64,000 bases of DNA, from positions 1 through 64,000 of the forward strand of contig WOUR01000017.1 of NCBI GenBank assembly GCA_009772935.1, given 5' to 3'. Numbering within the stretch: the first letter of the stretch is position 1; the number at the start of each line of letters is the position of its first letter. The notes beneath the pieces are model-generated. The model had not been told where the DNA came from and did not search any database. It saw only the letters and a list, made by a program, of their open reading frames with translations. Below, one piece after another: positions 1 to 8,866 of the stretch. The position numbers were made by a program, and so were the translations under genes. Source of the DNA: Rhodospirillaceae bacterium (GTDB lineage: Bacteria > Pseudomonadota > Alphaproteobacteria > Reyranellales > Reyranellaceae).

Positions 1-270
1 GCTCGCGCGGCCGACAGCATGAAGACCAGCTACTCGGAAGGCGCGAAGTCGGTCTCTGGTGCCGGCGATACGTCCGCCCCGAGTCCGACCGGCGCAAGCG
101 CCACTGAGAGTGCGCCGGCCGAGGCCACCGACGGGCCACCGGCCTGGGCCCGTCGCATGAAGCGCTCCCAGGCCATGAGTCACGGCGTCACCGCCGTCGC
201 CCACGCCGTGCGCAGCGGCGACAGCCACGGCGGCGGCACTTCCATTAACCTTTCTCAAGGCGACCGCTGA
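1..270 (+). CDS. trbL: TrbL, C-terminal fragment (conjugative transfer membrane protein)
   Basis: The reading frame is open from the first base of the window and stops at 268-270, so only the last 89 codons or so are visible. The residues are low-complexity (Ala, Ser, Gly, Pro) with a conserved-looking stretch around WARRMKRSQ, as in the hydrophilic tails of P-type TrbL/VirB6 proteins. The call rests mainly on position: it directly precedes trbF, and its stop overlaps the trbF ATG (TGATG). TrbL is the polytopic inner-membrane part of the mating-pair-formation channel. The membrane segments lie outside the window, so homology cannot be judged from this piece alone. Confidence 0.75.
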   Translation, partial: ARAADSMKTSYSEGAKSVSGAGDTSAPSPTGASATESAPAEATDGPPAWARRMKRSQAMSHGVTAVAHAVRSGDSHGGGTSINLSQGDR

Positions 271-953
271 TGTTCAAGCGCCCTTCCACTCATTACGGCA
301 AGTCACCGGAACCCGAAACGCCCTACCAGCGGGCCGCCCAGGTCTGGGACGACCGGATCGGCAGCGCGCGCGTCCAGGCTAGGAACTGGCGGCTGATGGC
401 TTTCGGGTCGCTGATCCTGTCCGTGAGCTTCGCGGCCGGCCTCATCTGGCAATCGGCGCGCGGCACGGTGGTGCCGTGGGTTGTGCAGATCGACAAGGTC
501 GGCCAGGCGCAGGCGATCGCGCCCGCCGTGGCAGACTATCGTCCGACCGATCCGCAGGTCGCCTTCCATCTCGCCCGCTTCGTCGAGCAGGTCCGGTCGA
601 TCCCGTCGGACGCGATCATCGTCCGGCAGAACTGGCTGCGCGCCTACGACTTCACGACCGACCGCGGCGCGGCAGCCCTCAACGATTATGCGCGCTCGAA
701 CGACCCTTTTGCCAAGGTCGGCCGCCAGCAGGTCGCGGTCGATGTCTCGAGCGTCATTCGGGCCTCGCCGGAGAGTTTTCGCGTGGCGTGGGTCGAACGC
801 CGCTACGAGAACGGCCAGCTCGCAGAGACCAGCCGCTGGACCGCCATCCTGACCATCGTCGTGCAGATGCCGCGCAACGCCGACCGCCTGCGCGCCAATC
901 CGCTCGGCATCTACGTCAACGCCATCAACTGGTCACGGGAGCTCGATCAATGA
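270..953 (+). CDS. trbF: TrbF, VirB8-like type IV secretion protein
   Basis: This 227-residue protein has a short cytoplasmic N-terminus, one membrane helix at about residues 45-65 (LMAFGSLILSVSFAAGLIW), and a periplasmic domain of the VirB8/TrbF fold. The motif TPYQRAAQVWDDRIGSARVQARNWR before the helix is typical of TrbF in alphaproteobacterial conjugative elements (only partly quoted as key residues: Y, W, D, R, N, W). VirB8 proteins nucleate the inner-membrane assembly of the secretion channel. It overlaps trbL at its start and trbG at its end (ATGA), so the genes are translationally coupled. Confidence 0.93.
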   Translation: MFKRPSTHYGKSPEPETPYQRAAQVWDDRIGSARVQARNWRLMAFGSLILSVSFAAGLIWQSARGTVVPWVVQIDKVGQAQAIAPAVADYRPTDPQVAFHLARFVEQVRSIPSDAIIVRQNWLRAYDFTTDRGAAALNDYARSNDPFAKVGRQQVAVDVSSVIRASPESFRVAWVERRYENGQLAETSRWTAILTIVVQMPRNADRLRANPLGIYVNAINWSRELDQ

Positions 954-1969
954 CGCAATCCCACAAAGGACTCACGCCGTCTCCGCAGCGCACCGTTCTC
1001 GCTCTTCTGCTGGGCTCGTCAGCTCTGGCGGCTTGCGACTCCGCTGGCAAGCCGCCGCTGATCTCCTATGACGATGCGGCGCCCGCGGTGCAGGCCACCG
1101 ATCCGCCCGCGCCGGTGCAGGTGGTCGAGCTGCCGCAGCCATTGCCGCTGCCCGGGCAATTGAAGCGGGTAGGTGGATCGAGCCGGGCGCCTGAGGCCTC
1201 GGACCCCGCCGTCCGTGTGAATCTGGCCAATGACGCTGCGCGCGTGCAGCCGGTGCGCGACGGGTTCATCAATGCGATGCAGGTGTACCCGTATACCAGC
1301 GGCGCGCTCTACCAAGTCTATACGGCCATCGGGCAGCTCACCGATATTGCCCTCCAGCCCGGCGAACAACTGGTCGGTACGGGACCTGTCGCCGCGGGCG
1401 ACACGGTGCGCTGGATCATCGGCGATACGGTGAGTGGCACGGGAGCGACGCAGCAGGTTCACATCCTGGTCAAGCCGACCCGCACCGACCTCACGACCAA
1501 CCTGGTCATCAACACCAACATCCGCACCTACCATGTCGAGCTGCGCTCGACCGAGCGCACCTACATGGCGTCGGTGTCCTGGCAGTACCCGCAGGACCAG
1601 CTCATTGCGCTGCGGCGGCAGAACGCGCAGGCCGAAGCCGCCCGTCCGGTCGCCACGGACGTGGATCTGTCGAAGCTCAACTTCCGCTACGCCGTCGAGG
1701 GAGACCGCGTACCGTGGCGGCCGCTGCGGGTTTATGACGACGGGCGGCAGGTATTCATCGAGTTCCCGCGTGGCATCGGCCAGGGCGAGATGCCGCCCCT
1801 ATTCGTCGTCGGACCTGAAGGAAACACCTCCGAGCTCGTGAACTACCGTGTCCGCGGCAACTACATGGTCGTCGACCGGCTGTTCGCGGCTGCCGAGCTG
1901 CGCTTCGGCGCAGCCGACCACCAGCAGCGTGTGCGCATCGTCCGTACCGATGGGAAGCCAGCGTCGTGA
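950..1969 (+). CDS. trbG: TrbG, VirB9-like outer-membrane channel component
   Basis: The frame is open upstream, but the ATG at 950 overlaps the trbF stop and gives a 339-residue protein with a signal sequence ending in a lipobox (LAAC). VirB9/TrbG proteins line the outer-membrane pore with VirB7 and VirB10. The C-terminal half carries the family pattern, with TDLTTNLVINTNIRTYHVEL and a final RIVR block. Proline-rich residues about 40-70 separate the lipoprotein anchor from the folded domain. The stop overlaps the GTG start of trbI. Confidence 0.93.
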   Translation: MTQSHKGLTPSPQRTVLALLLGSSALAACDSAGKPPLISYDDAAPAVQATDPPAPVQVVELPQPLPLPGQLKRVGGSSRAPEASDPAVRVNLANDAARVQPVRDGFINAMQVYPYTSGALYQVYTAIGQLTDIALQPGEQLVGTGPVAAGDTVRWIIGDTVSGTGATQQVHILVKPTRTDLTTNLVINTNIRTYHVELRSTERTYMASVSWQYPQDQLIALRRQNAQAEAARPVATDVDLSKLNFRYAVEGDRVPWRPLRVYDDGRQVFIEFPRGIGQGEMPPLFVVGPEGNTSELVNYRVRGNYMVVDRLFAAAELRFGAADHQQRVRIVRTDGKPAS

Positions 1970-3150
1970 GCGATATCCGGAGCGAAGACGTCGCCATGCC
2001 GCTGACCGGTGCCCCGTCCGATGGGGCCGGGTCGATGAGGTTGGGCGGAGAGGCGCCGCGCGTGACGCGGCTGTCGCGCAAGGTGCTCATGGGCCTCGGT
2101 CTCGCGGCAGGGGTCGGGATTGGGGGCGCGCTCATCTATGCGTTTCAGTCCCGCTACGGCGCCAGGCTCGTCGAGGAGCTTTATTCGACCGACAATCGGT
2201 CGACGGCAGACGGCTTGGCAGGTTTGCCGCGCGATTACAGCAGTGTTCCCAAGCTCGGTCCGCCCTTACCCGGCGACCTCGGCCGACCAGCCCTTGGCGC
2301 GCAAGCCCGAAGCCAAGCGACACTGAACGCGGGTATGACTGCCGAGGATCAGCGCCGCCTGCAAGAGATCGAATCCGCTCGCACAAGCAAACTGTTTGTC
2401 GGCACGGAAAGCCGATCGCGTGCCGCTCATCCCGAAATCGCAGCACCTGCACCAAGCCCTGTGTCCAGCCTCGCAAATCTGGGCTTGGCGCCATCCATGA
2501 TATCATCGGCCCAGGATCAGAAGCTTGCCTTCCTGAATGCCGCTCCCGACCGGCGCACCGTGTCGCCGGATCGGATAGTGGCGCCGGCGTCGCCGAACAT
2601 CCTTCAGGCGGGCGCCGTGATCCCGGCCGCGCTGATCACCGGCATCCGCTCGGACCTTCCCGGTCAGATCATCGCGCAGGTCACGGAGAACATCCATGAC
2701 AGTCCGACCGGTCGCATTTTGCTCGTGCCCCAGGGCACGCGCATCATCGGCCAATACGACAGCAATGTGCAGTTCGGCCAAGGACGCGTCTTGCTGGTCT
2801 GGAACCGGCTGATATTCCCGAACGGCCGGTCGATCGTCCTCGAGCGGCAGCCCGGCGCCGACGCCGAGGGTTATGCCGGCCTTCAGGACGGCGTCGACTA
2901 TCATTGGTGGGATCTCGCCAAGGCGGCAGGCCTGTCAACCTTGCTCAGCATCGGCGCCGAGCTGGCCACCAACAACGACGATGCGCTGATCCGGGCGATC
3001 CGCAACGGCGGTCAGGACACGATCAATGATGCCGGCCAGCAGATCATCCGGCGGCAGCTCAACGTCGCACCGACGTTGACCATCCGGCCAGGTTTTCCCG
3101 TGCGCATCATCGTCACGCGGGACTTGGTCCTCGAACCGTTTGGAGGCTAG
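1966..3150 (+). CDS. trbI: TrbI, VirB10-like type IV secretion protein
   Basis: This 394-residue protein starts at a GTG inside GTGA, shared with the trbG stop. A single membrane helix at about residues 42-62 (VLMGLGLAAGVGIGGALIYAF) is followed by a Pro-rich linker and the TrbI/VirB10 C-terminal domain. Landmarks of that domain are the stretch around GRILLVPQGTRIIGQYDS and the later FPNGRSIVLER. VirB10 spans both membranes and links the energy-coupling ATPases to the outer-membrane pore. Length and order (F-G-I) match P-type conjugation operons. Confidence 0.95.
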   Translation: MSDIRSEDVAMPLTGAPSDGAGSMRLGGEAPRVTRLSRKVLMGLGLAAGVGIGGALIYAFQSRYGARLVEELYSTDNRSTADGLAGLPRDYSSVPKLGPPLPGDLGRPALGAQARSQATLNAGMTAEDQRRLQEIESARTSKLFVGTESRSRAAHPEIAAPAPSPVSSLANLGLAPSMISSAQDQKLAFLNAAPDRRTVSPDRIVAPASPNILQAGAVIPAALITGIRSDLPGQIIAQVTENIHDSPTGRILLVPQGTRIIGQYDSNVQFGQGRVLLVWNRLIFPNGRSIVLERQPGADAEGYAGLQDGVDYHWWDLAKAAGLSTLLSIGAELATNNDDALIRAIRNGGQDTINDAGQQIIRRQLNVAPTLTIRPGFPVRIIVTRDLVLEPFGG

Positions 3151-3153
3151 CCC

Positions 3154-3411
3154 ATGGCCAAGCTGAAGCTTGGACCCCTCGAGAGCGACCGGCCAGTGAA
3201 GTTGACCGTTGAACTGCCGGCGGCAGTCCACCGCGACCTGCTGGCCTATGCCGAGGTGCTAGGACGCGAGACGGGACAGCCGATTGCTGACCCGGTCAAG
3301 CTGATTGGGCCGATGCTCGCCCGCTTCATGGCGACGGACCGTGCCTTCGGCAAGGCGCGTAGGCAGGCAGGCCCATCGGGGCCTCAGCTGGGATCGCGCA
3401 ACGCCGGGTAA
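3154..3411 (+). CDS. DUF2274 protein at the end of the trb operon
   Basis: This 85-residue protein starts 3 bp after trbI. It begins MAKLKLGPLESDRPVKLTVELP and contains HRDLLAYAEVLGRETG, the pattern of the DUF2274 family. That family is regularly found just after trbI in alphaproteobacterial conjugative elements. The first half looks like a ribbon-helix-helix strand and helix, so a DNA-binding or relaxosome-related role is possible, but the function is not established. Its last 28 bp overlap the convergent LysR gene tail to tail. Confidence 0.85.
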   Translation: MAKLKLGPLESDRPVKLTVELPAAVHRDLLAYAEVLGRETGQPIADPVKLIGPMLARFMATDRAFGKARRQAGPSGPQLGSRNAG

Positions 3412-4295
3412 CGCTCTCGCAGCAATCTTAAGAATGGTACCAGGGCAGGATTGTCGTTGTCCTTCGACCAATGCGCCGCATAGCCTATCCGACAGCCGCC
3501 CTTGCTGTCGCGGGCTTCGCGATAGACGACACCCGCATAATGCGCGCCAAGACAAGCATCGGAGACTAGGGTCACTCCGTGTCCCAATCCGACAAGCGCC
3601 TTGATGTTCGCGTGGCTGACATTGTGCTTGACCACCCTGGGGCGGTCACCGGGTGTTGCAAGGTTGGCAATCAGCAGGTCGTGGACGTCGGGACCTGGGT
3701 CGTGCTCCCCGATCAGGAAAGTTTCGCCTCTGAGATCGCCCCAGCTTACGACATCCTGTGAGGCAAGCGGATGATCCGTCGGCAAGGCGACGAGTATCCG
3801 CTCGCTCCATAGTGCCAACGCCTGGCTTTCAACAAGCGTCGGATTGCCCGTAACGATCGCGACATCGAGCGCATCGATGGCGAGATCGCCGAGCAGACGC
3901 TCCCGCGCCGCCTCGACTGTGCGTATCTCCACCGCAGGATAGCGTTGCGCATAGTCGAGGAGCGTGGCTCGCAAGCTTCCGGCGGACAATGAATTGTAGA
4001 AGCCAAGCCGCAGGCGCCCAGCCTCGCCCCGGGCAGCAGCCTTGGCGATGCTGATGGTTCCCTCGACCTCTTGCACGACGCGACGTGCGCCCGAGATGAA
4101 GGCTGCCCCCGCTACTGTCGGCCGCACGCCGGCGCGCGAGCGTTCGAACAGAACGACGTCCAAGCCTGCTTCCAGGTCGCGCACACAACGGCTCAGCGTG
4201 GACTCCTTCAGGCGTAACGCCTCCGCCGCCCGGCGCATGCTGCGGTAATCGGCCGCCGCAATGGCGTAGCGCAACTGCCTAAGATCGACCGGCAA
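3384..4295 (-). CDS. LysR-family transcriptional regulator
   Basis: The protein is 303 residues, the usual length for LysR regulators. It has an N-terminal winged helix (residues about 3-62; DLRQLRYAIAAADYRSMRRAAEALRLKESTLSRC, with L-R-Y, S, A-A-L, S-x-S-R as key positions) and a substrate-binding domain from about residue 90. LysR genes of this type commonly sit convergent to the trb operon of alphaproteobacterial conjugative elements and may control transfer. Its effector is not predictable. No divergently transcribed partner with a clear operator lies upstream. Confidence 0.9.
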   Translation of the reverse strand: MPVDLRQLRYAIAAADYRSMRRAAEALRLKESTLSRCVRDLEAGLDVVLFERSRAGVRPTVAGAAFISGARRVVQEVEGTISIAKAAARGEAGRLRLGFYNSLSAGSLRATLLDYAQRYPAVEIRTVEAARERLLGDLAIDALDVAIVTGNPTLVESQALALWSERILVALPTDHPLASQDVVSWGDLRGETFLIGEHDPGPDVHDLLIANLATPGDRPRVVKHNVSHANIKALVGLGHGVTLVSDACLGAHYAGVVYREARDSKGGCRIGYAAHWSKDNDNPALVPFLRLLRERYPALRDPS

Positions 4296-4955
4296 TGCCC
4301 TTTTCCCTCATGCTGTTTCAATTGCGTAGACGCCGGCCGCCATCACAGTCCCAGTCTCCTCGCCGTGGCCGTTGCGGTTGCTTGGGCCGGAACGCGATCA
4401 TTGCCTCTGCCATGACGAGCAATCCGGCTCGTTACACAGCAGCGTGCGCAATCGTGTGGTCCGCTGGCTTGGCGCCTTGAAGATTCTGCCTTTGATACCG
4501 GCTGTTCGGCACTCGACCATGGCAATTTCGTTGCGCACCATGTGAGCCGCCGGACCGTACCTTAAGCCCGACTCGATCGGTCGGAACCCACCGAGGTCGG
4601 CGGCGCAGCATTTCGGCTCTGCAAGGCTCTCTGCAAATCGGCCACGGACCAGTGCGGGTGTTGGATGCCAGCCTTTAGTGATCGCTTCAGGATGTCGGCC
4701 CAGATCAGCGACGACGTCACGGATATTCGTCGACTATGAGCTTCTGAATCGAGCCCTCTAGCGTCGGGCACTTGAAGGCCCACGAGAGCGGACTCCCTTT
4801 TGCTGGCGGGAACTCGCGTCTGAAGCAGTGCAAACCGGCACCACTTCATTCTGGCCCTTTGCCTCCCGGCTGTTGGCGCGCATCTGTGCCGCTTGTCGGA
4901 GGTCATGTTGCGTTCGTGCCAACTTCCGAGGGCATTGGCTCCATCGCCATTTGCG
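4296..4955. other. Intergenic stretch without a supported gene
   Basis: About 660 bases lie between the 5' end of the LysR gene and the 3' end of copB. Short frames exist on both strands, but none has a recognisable domain, signal peptide or ribosome site. It marks the border between the conjugation module and the copper cargo and may contain decayed sequence. Confidence 0.4.
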
Positions 4956-5714
4956 CTAGAACCATGCACGGAGGCCTACCGTGAACCGAATCTGTTGGGT
5001 CGAGCCGCCGGCTGCGCTGACATAGTCGGCAGTCGCGCCGTATTGGCCCAAATAGGTAATGCCGACATAGGGCGCGAACTCGCGCGTAATCTCGTAGCGC
5101 AGGCGCAGCCCCGCGTCGAGTTCCGACAGGCCGGCGCCAACCAATCGCGCTGGATCATCCTTGGTGTAGAAATTCATTTCGAGTTGCGGCTGCAGGATGA
5201 GGCGTTGCGTGATCAACAGGTCGTAGCTGGCCTCCAGCCTGGCCGCGAGATGGCCTTCGCCGCTGACGTAGCCTATGGCCGAGACCTTGAAGAACTGGGG
5301 CGCCAGCCCCTGGATGCCGATCGCGCCCCAGCCGCGGCTCGGCGCGGAGTCCAGATCGTATCGGATGCCGACGAGAGCGTCGAAGTAAGTGGTGATCGCC
5401 CGGCCGTAGAGGAGCTGCTGGATACCGTCATCCAGTTCGTTGTTGGTGAACCTTCCTTCGCTGAGCAGCCATACCCGGTTCTCGTCCGTGCCCAGCCACC
5501 CTTGCGCTGACCACCGGAAGGTGTTGCCTTCGGCGAAGCCGAACCGCCCTTCGAGCTGGTCGAACAACAGATGGGCAAAGATGGCCTGATCCAACATCTT
5601 CGGCATGCTGTGCGGCTGTCCCTGGTCGGCGGCAGGTGTCTGCTGGGCGTGGGCGCCGCCCGCGAAAATGGCGACCATAAGAGCAGCGCAGAGAGCGGCG
5701 ACGAGCTTCTTCAT
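4956..5714 (-). CDS. copB: CopB, copper-resistance outer-membrane protein
   Basis: The longer frame upstream is the antisense-compatible tail of copA; the true start is the ATG at 5714, which overlaps the copA stop (ATGA). The 252-residue protein has a signal peptide (MKKLVAALCAALMVAIFAGGAHAQ) and then a beta-rich domain typical of CopB/PcoB, ending in the aromatic Phe expected of outer-membrane barrels (LRAWF). CopB is thought to bind copper or release it across the outer membrane. It is shorter than Pseudomonas CopB and lacks the long Met-rich N-terminal repeat, which in this operon is carried by CopA and the upstream lipoprotein. Confidence 0.92.
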   Translation of the reverse strand: MKKLVAALCAALMVAIFAGGAHAQQTPAADQGQPHSMPKMLDQAIFAHLLFDQLEGRFGFAEGNTFRWSAQGWLGTDENRVWLLSEGRFTNNELDDGIQQLLYGRAITTYFDALVGIRYDLDSAPSRGWGAIGIQGLAPQFFKVSAIGYVSGEGHLAARLEASYDLLITQRLILQPQLEMNFYTKDDPARLVGAGLSELDAGLRLRYEITREFAPYVGITYLGQYGATADYVSAAGGSTQQIRFTVGLRAWF

Positions 5715-7597
5715 GATATGCGCACCTCGCGCATCATGCCGAGCTCCATGTGGTAGAGGAGGTGGCAGTGGAAGGCCCACCGGCCAGGCTCGTCGGCGCT
5801 CACCAGGAAGCTCAGCTTCTCGCCAGGCTTGACCAGGATGGTGTGCTTGTAGGGGCGATAGTCGCTCTGCCCGTTCTCCAGCTCGCTCCACACGCCATGC
5901 AGGTGCATGGGATGATCCATCATCGTGTCGTTGATCAAGGTGAAGCGCACGCGCTCGCCGAGCTTCAGCATGATCGGCGCGGCATCCGAGAACTTGATGC
6001 CGTCGAGGCTCCACATGAAGCGTTCCATGTTGCCCGTCAGGTGCAGCACGATCTCGCGCGTCGGTGGCCGCAGATCGTTGCCGCGTTTGGCGTTGCGCAG
6101 ATCGCTGAGCAGCAGCACACGGCGGCCGTTACCGTCGAGACCATCTCCGGCTTCTGAGAGACGCGACTTCGGCGCCATCGCGACATTGTCGACGCCGACC
6201 CGGCCTTCAAGCTGGGACGCGGTATTTGCCGCCGACATATCAACCATCGATCCCTGGCTCGGCATTGCGCTGCCCGCGCCCGGCATGCCTCCGTGCGCGC
6301 TGTGGTCCTGCGGGGTGACAGCGTTTGGTCCCGGCTCCATGCCCGGCATCGAGTGCTGCATTCCAGGCATCGCAGCTTGGTTCCCCGCCGGCATAGTGTG
6401 GCCGGCGTGAGGGTTACTCGATGCCGCCGGCACCGCATCACTGGGTGCCGTTCCACCATGCGCGCCGTGCCCAGCCGCACCGTGCTCCATTCCCATGTCG
6501 GCCATCGTGCGCATAGGCCGAGGGTCCATCGGCGGTACTGCCGCGCTCATGCCCGACCGTGGGGCCAAGGTGCCGCGGGCGTAGCCCGTGCGATCCTGGG
6601 CTTGGGCGAAGATCGTGTAGGCTTGCGCCTCGCGCGGCTCAACGATCACGTCGTACGTCTCGCCCGGACCGATGCGGAATTCATCGACTGTCACCGGCAC
6701 GATGTCGTTGCCGTCGGTCTGTACCACCGTCATCGGCAAGCCGGGGACGCGCACGTCGAAGATGCTCATGGTCCCGGCGTCGATGAAGCGCAGCCGCACG
6801 CGCTCGCCCGGGTGAAACAGCGCCGTCCAGTTGGCGGCTGGCGGCCGGCCGTTCATGAGATAGGTGTAGGTGGCACCCGACACGTCGAGGATATCGGTGG
6901 GGGCCATGCGCATATTGCCCCACATCAACCGATCCGACACCGTTGCACCGAGACCGCTGCGGCGGATGTCGTCGATAAACGTCCCCAATGTCCGCTGGCC
7001 ATAGTTGTAATAGGTGCTCTGGAACTTGAGGTTGCTGATGATTGCAAGCGGGCTCTCGTCGCTCCAGTCCGACAGCACGACGACATAGTCGCGATCGAAG
7101 CGTTGCGCGAAGCCTCCCTTGGGCTCGATAACCAGCGAGCCATAGACGCCGGTCTGCTCCTCAGGGCCATGCGCGTGATACCAGTAGGTGCCACTCTGGC
7201 GGAGCGCGTACCGATACACGAAGGTCTCACCCGGGGCGATGCCGTTGAAGCTGAAGCCCGGCACACCGTCCATGGGGGACGGAATGCGCAACCCATGCCA
7301 ATGGATCGATGTCGTGAAGGCCAGCCGATTAGTAACAGCGAGTGTGACCGTATCACCCTCGCGAAAGCGCAGCGTGGGTCCCGGAACCTGCCCGTTGATG
7401 GCGGTGGCGGTCATCGTCCGACCGGTGACGTTGAAGCGCAGAGGTGCAATTTCGAGCTGGAATTCGGTACCGCTCAGCACCGAGGGCGACGCGGCCGACG
7501 CGCTCCAAGGAGGCAGCGCCGTGGCAGCGCCCGCAGCCGCAATGCCCTGGACGAAACGACGACGGCCGACAGGTGGCTTGGAAGGATGGCCTGCCAT
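5711..7597 (-). CDS. copA: CopA, periplasmic multicopper oxidase
   Basis: This 628-residue protein has a Tat signal (GRRRFVQGIAAAGAA) and four copper-site motifs: HWHG near residue 96, HAHG near 142, HPMHLHG near 559 and HCHLLYHMELGM near 606, the last containing the type-1 Cys. A Met/His-rich insert (about residues 370-445, with DHSAHGG- and MPGM-type repeats) probably binds Cu(I). CopA-type oxidases convert Cu(I) to the less toxic Cu(II). It is translationally coupled to the upstream lipoprotein gene (TGATG) and to copB downstream. A second, different multicopper oxidase is encoded at 36378-37769. Confidence 0.96.
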   Translation of the reverse strand: MAGHPSKPPVGRRRFVQGIAAAGAATALPPWSASAASPSVLSGTEFQLEIAPLRFNVTGRTMTATAINGQVPGPTLRFREGDTVTLAVTNRLAFTTSIHWHGLRIPSPMDGVPGFSFNGIAPGETFVYRYALRQSGTYWYHAHGPEEQTGVYGSLVIEPKGGFAQRFDRDYVVVLSDWSDESPLAIISNLKFQSTYYNYGQRTLGTFIDDIRRSGLGATVSDRLMWGNMRMAPTDILDVSGATYTYLMNGRPPAANWTALFHPGERVRLRFIDAGTMSIFDVRVPGLPMTVVQTDGNDIVPVTVDEFRIGPGETYDVIVEPREAQAYTIFAQAQDRTGYARGTLAPRSGMSAAVPPMDPRPMRTMADMGMEHGAAGHGAHGGTAPSDAVPAASSNPHAGHTMPAGNQAAMPGMQHSMPGMEPGPNAVTPQDHSAHGGMPGAGSAMPSQGSMVDMSAANTASQLEGRVGVDNVAMAPKSRLSEAGDGLDGNGRRVLLLSDLRNAKRGNDLRPPTREIVLHLTGNMERFMWSLDGIKFSDAAPIMLKLGERVRFTLINDTMMDHPMHLHGVWSELENGQSDYRPYKHTILVKPGEKLSFLVSADEPGRWAFHCHLLYHMELGMMREVRIS

Positions 7598-8205
7598 CAG
7601 TGCCCACCCCCAGCTGTCACTGATTGGATGACGTACATGCCGTCAGGACTCCGATCCATCATGAAGTTGACGCGCGCCCCGGGTTTCAGCGCGCTCAAAT
7701 CGACAGAGGGAGCCACAGCGAAGTCCATGGTCATGGCCGGCCAGCCGATCGCCGGAATCGCATTGTGGCTCAGATTGACCTTGCGGCTCGCGGGATCGAC
7801 CGCGTTGACCGTGCCGGTGCCCTGGACGTGTGCCGCTTGTGCCATTTGTGGGGCGGCGGCCGGCGAAGGGGTCACGCTCGGCGTTGCACCATGGCCCATC
7901 TTGCTGTGATCCATGGTGCTCTGGCCAGCCGTCGTGATTGACGCGTTGGCCATCGTTGAAGTGGCCTGGTGGGACATCCCAGTCATCGACGTATGAGCCG
8001 CGGAGGCGGCTTGTACCATGCCATATCCCTCGCCCTCGCCCGCCGATCCAACGATGTGGGGAATGCGCGACGAGGCTCCTAGATCGACTGTCGGGGGTGC
8101 ATTGTCAGATCCCGCTGTCAGAGCGACCGGGCTGGTGCTGGCACAAGCCGTTGCCAGGAGCAGGAGAGTGGCCGCTGACGGCGCGAGGAAGCAACTGATT
8201 CTCAT
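7597..8205 (-). CDS. Copper-binding lipoprotein with CusF-like domain, first gene of cop operon
   Basis: The chosen ATG at 8205 gives a 202-residue protein starting with a lipoprotein signal (LLLLATACAS). The middle is rich in Met and His (SMTGMSHQ, MDHSKMGHG). The C-terminal 70 residues contain PAIGWPAMTMDFAV and VNFMMDRSPDG, matching the CusF/CopB_2 copper-binding OB fold with its W and MxM ligands. It probably loads or buffers Cu(I) for CopA. It is first in a three-gene operon with overlapping stop/start. A codon further upstream could extend the frame to 8307, but that would place 34 residues before the signal peptide. Confidence 0.85.
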   Translation of the reverse strand: MRISCFLAPSAATLLLLATACASTSPVALTAGSDNAPPTVDLGASSRIPHIVGSAGEGEGYGMVQAASAAHTSMTGMSHQATSTMANASITTAGQSTMDHSKMGHGATPSVTPSPAAAPQMAQAAHVQGTGTVNAVDPASRKVNLSHNAIPAIGWPAMTMDFAVAPSVDLSALKPGARVNFMMDRSPDGMYVIQSVTAGGGH

Positions 8206-8240
8206 AGGACTTTTACCAACGGTCCGGACGTCTGTGTCCA

Positions 8241-8256
8241 AGCAAGTGTTAAGCCC
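8241..8256 (-). promoter_or_regulatory. Candidate sigma-54 promoter of the cop operon
   Basis: Read on the minus strand, GGGCTTAACACTTGCT has GG and GC elements with the 12-bp G-to-G spacing of -24/-12 promoters. The -12 element TTGCT is perfect but the -24 half is weak (GGGCTTA against TGGCACG). It lies about 35 bp upstream of the first cop gene. The palindrome at 8600-8615, about 350 bp upstream, could be the activator site. Confidence 0.3.
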
Positions 8257-8599
8257 TCTCCTCTGCTGATGGGAGGTGCTACCCGGCGATTGGCAAGTCG
8301 ATCCCATGGCGTCCCTTCGAAAGGTCCAGAGCGTATCGACATCGATGCGAAGCTCCTATTCAGCTGAAATCACATCATCGAAAAACATCGCCACAGTCAT
8401 GCGTTCTCATCATGGGAAACGTAACCGCAGGCGTCGCAACGACCACAGGCGGGGAAACCCCCGACCGTAGTCTTGAGAAAGAACTTCCCCGTCCAAGGAA
8501 CATCATCTGGCACAGTCGTAAGCGGCAAAGCTCATCCTCCAGCGATGCCGCCAAACCGCATCACTTTGTAAAACATTGGAACAAAGAAGCCGTGCACGC

Positions 8600-8615
8600 T
8601 GTCCAATTTGGGACT
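8600..8615. promoter_or_regulatory. Palindrome TGTCC-N6-GGAC(T), copy 1 of 5
   Basis: TGTCCAATTTGGGACT has arms TGTCC/GGAC(T) around a six-base AT-rich core. Four more copies with the same arm spacing occur at 21701, 21935, 25597 and 42264, all intergenic. It sits in an otherwise gene-free stretch (8206-8866) between the cop operon and the broken ABC transporter. It is probably a regulator binding site; the regulator is unknown. Confidence 0.55.
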
Positions 8616-8866
8616 CCTCTCCACGTCGCATATTGGGGAATGCTACGCTGGATTGGTTGGAGCAGGAGCGCCGACACGAATGGCCGATCCGACACAGTTT
8701 CGCTGGTCTTTTCGTGCGTCCGCTGGCTTGAGGGGCTTGGCTGCATCCGCACTTGCTGATCCACCTCATGGCTGTCACGCTGAGAGGAAAGGTGTTCTCT
8801 TGTCGGGTTTTACGATGTCGGGTTCGGACCGCGGCCTGATGACAAGGTCGGTCGGCCACCGCTCAG

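Noticed and set aside
476-949. N-terminal extension of trbG over trbF
   Set aside because: The frame is open by chance on high-GC DNA; the ATG at 950 begins a proper lipoprotein signal and overlaps the trbF stop.
5715-6014. N-terminal extension of copB
   Set aside because: It lies entirely inside the copA coding region and lacks protein-like features; the signal peptide starts at 5714.
6293-7909. Long plus-strand frame opposite copA
   Set aside because: Shadow of the copA codon pattern; rich in Arg/His/Pro with no domain.
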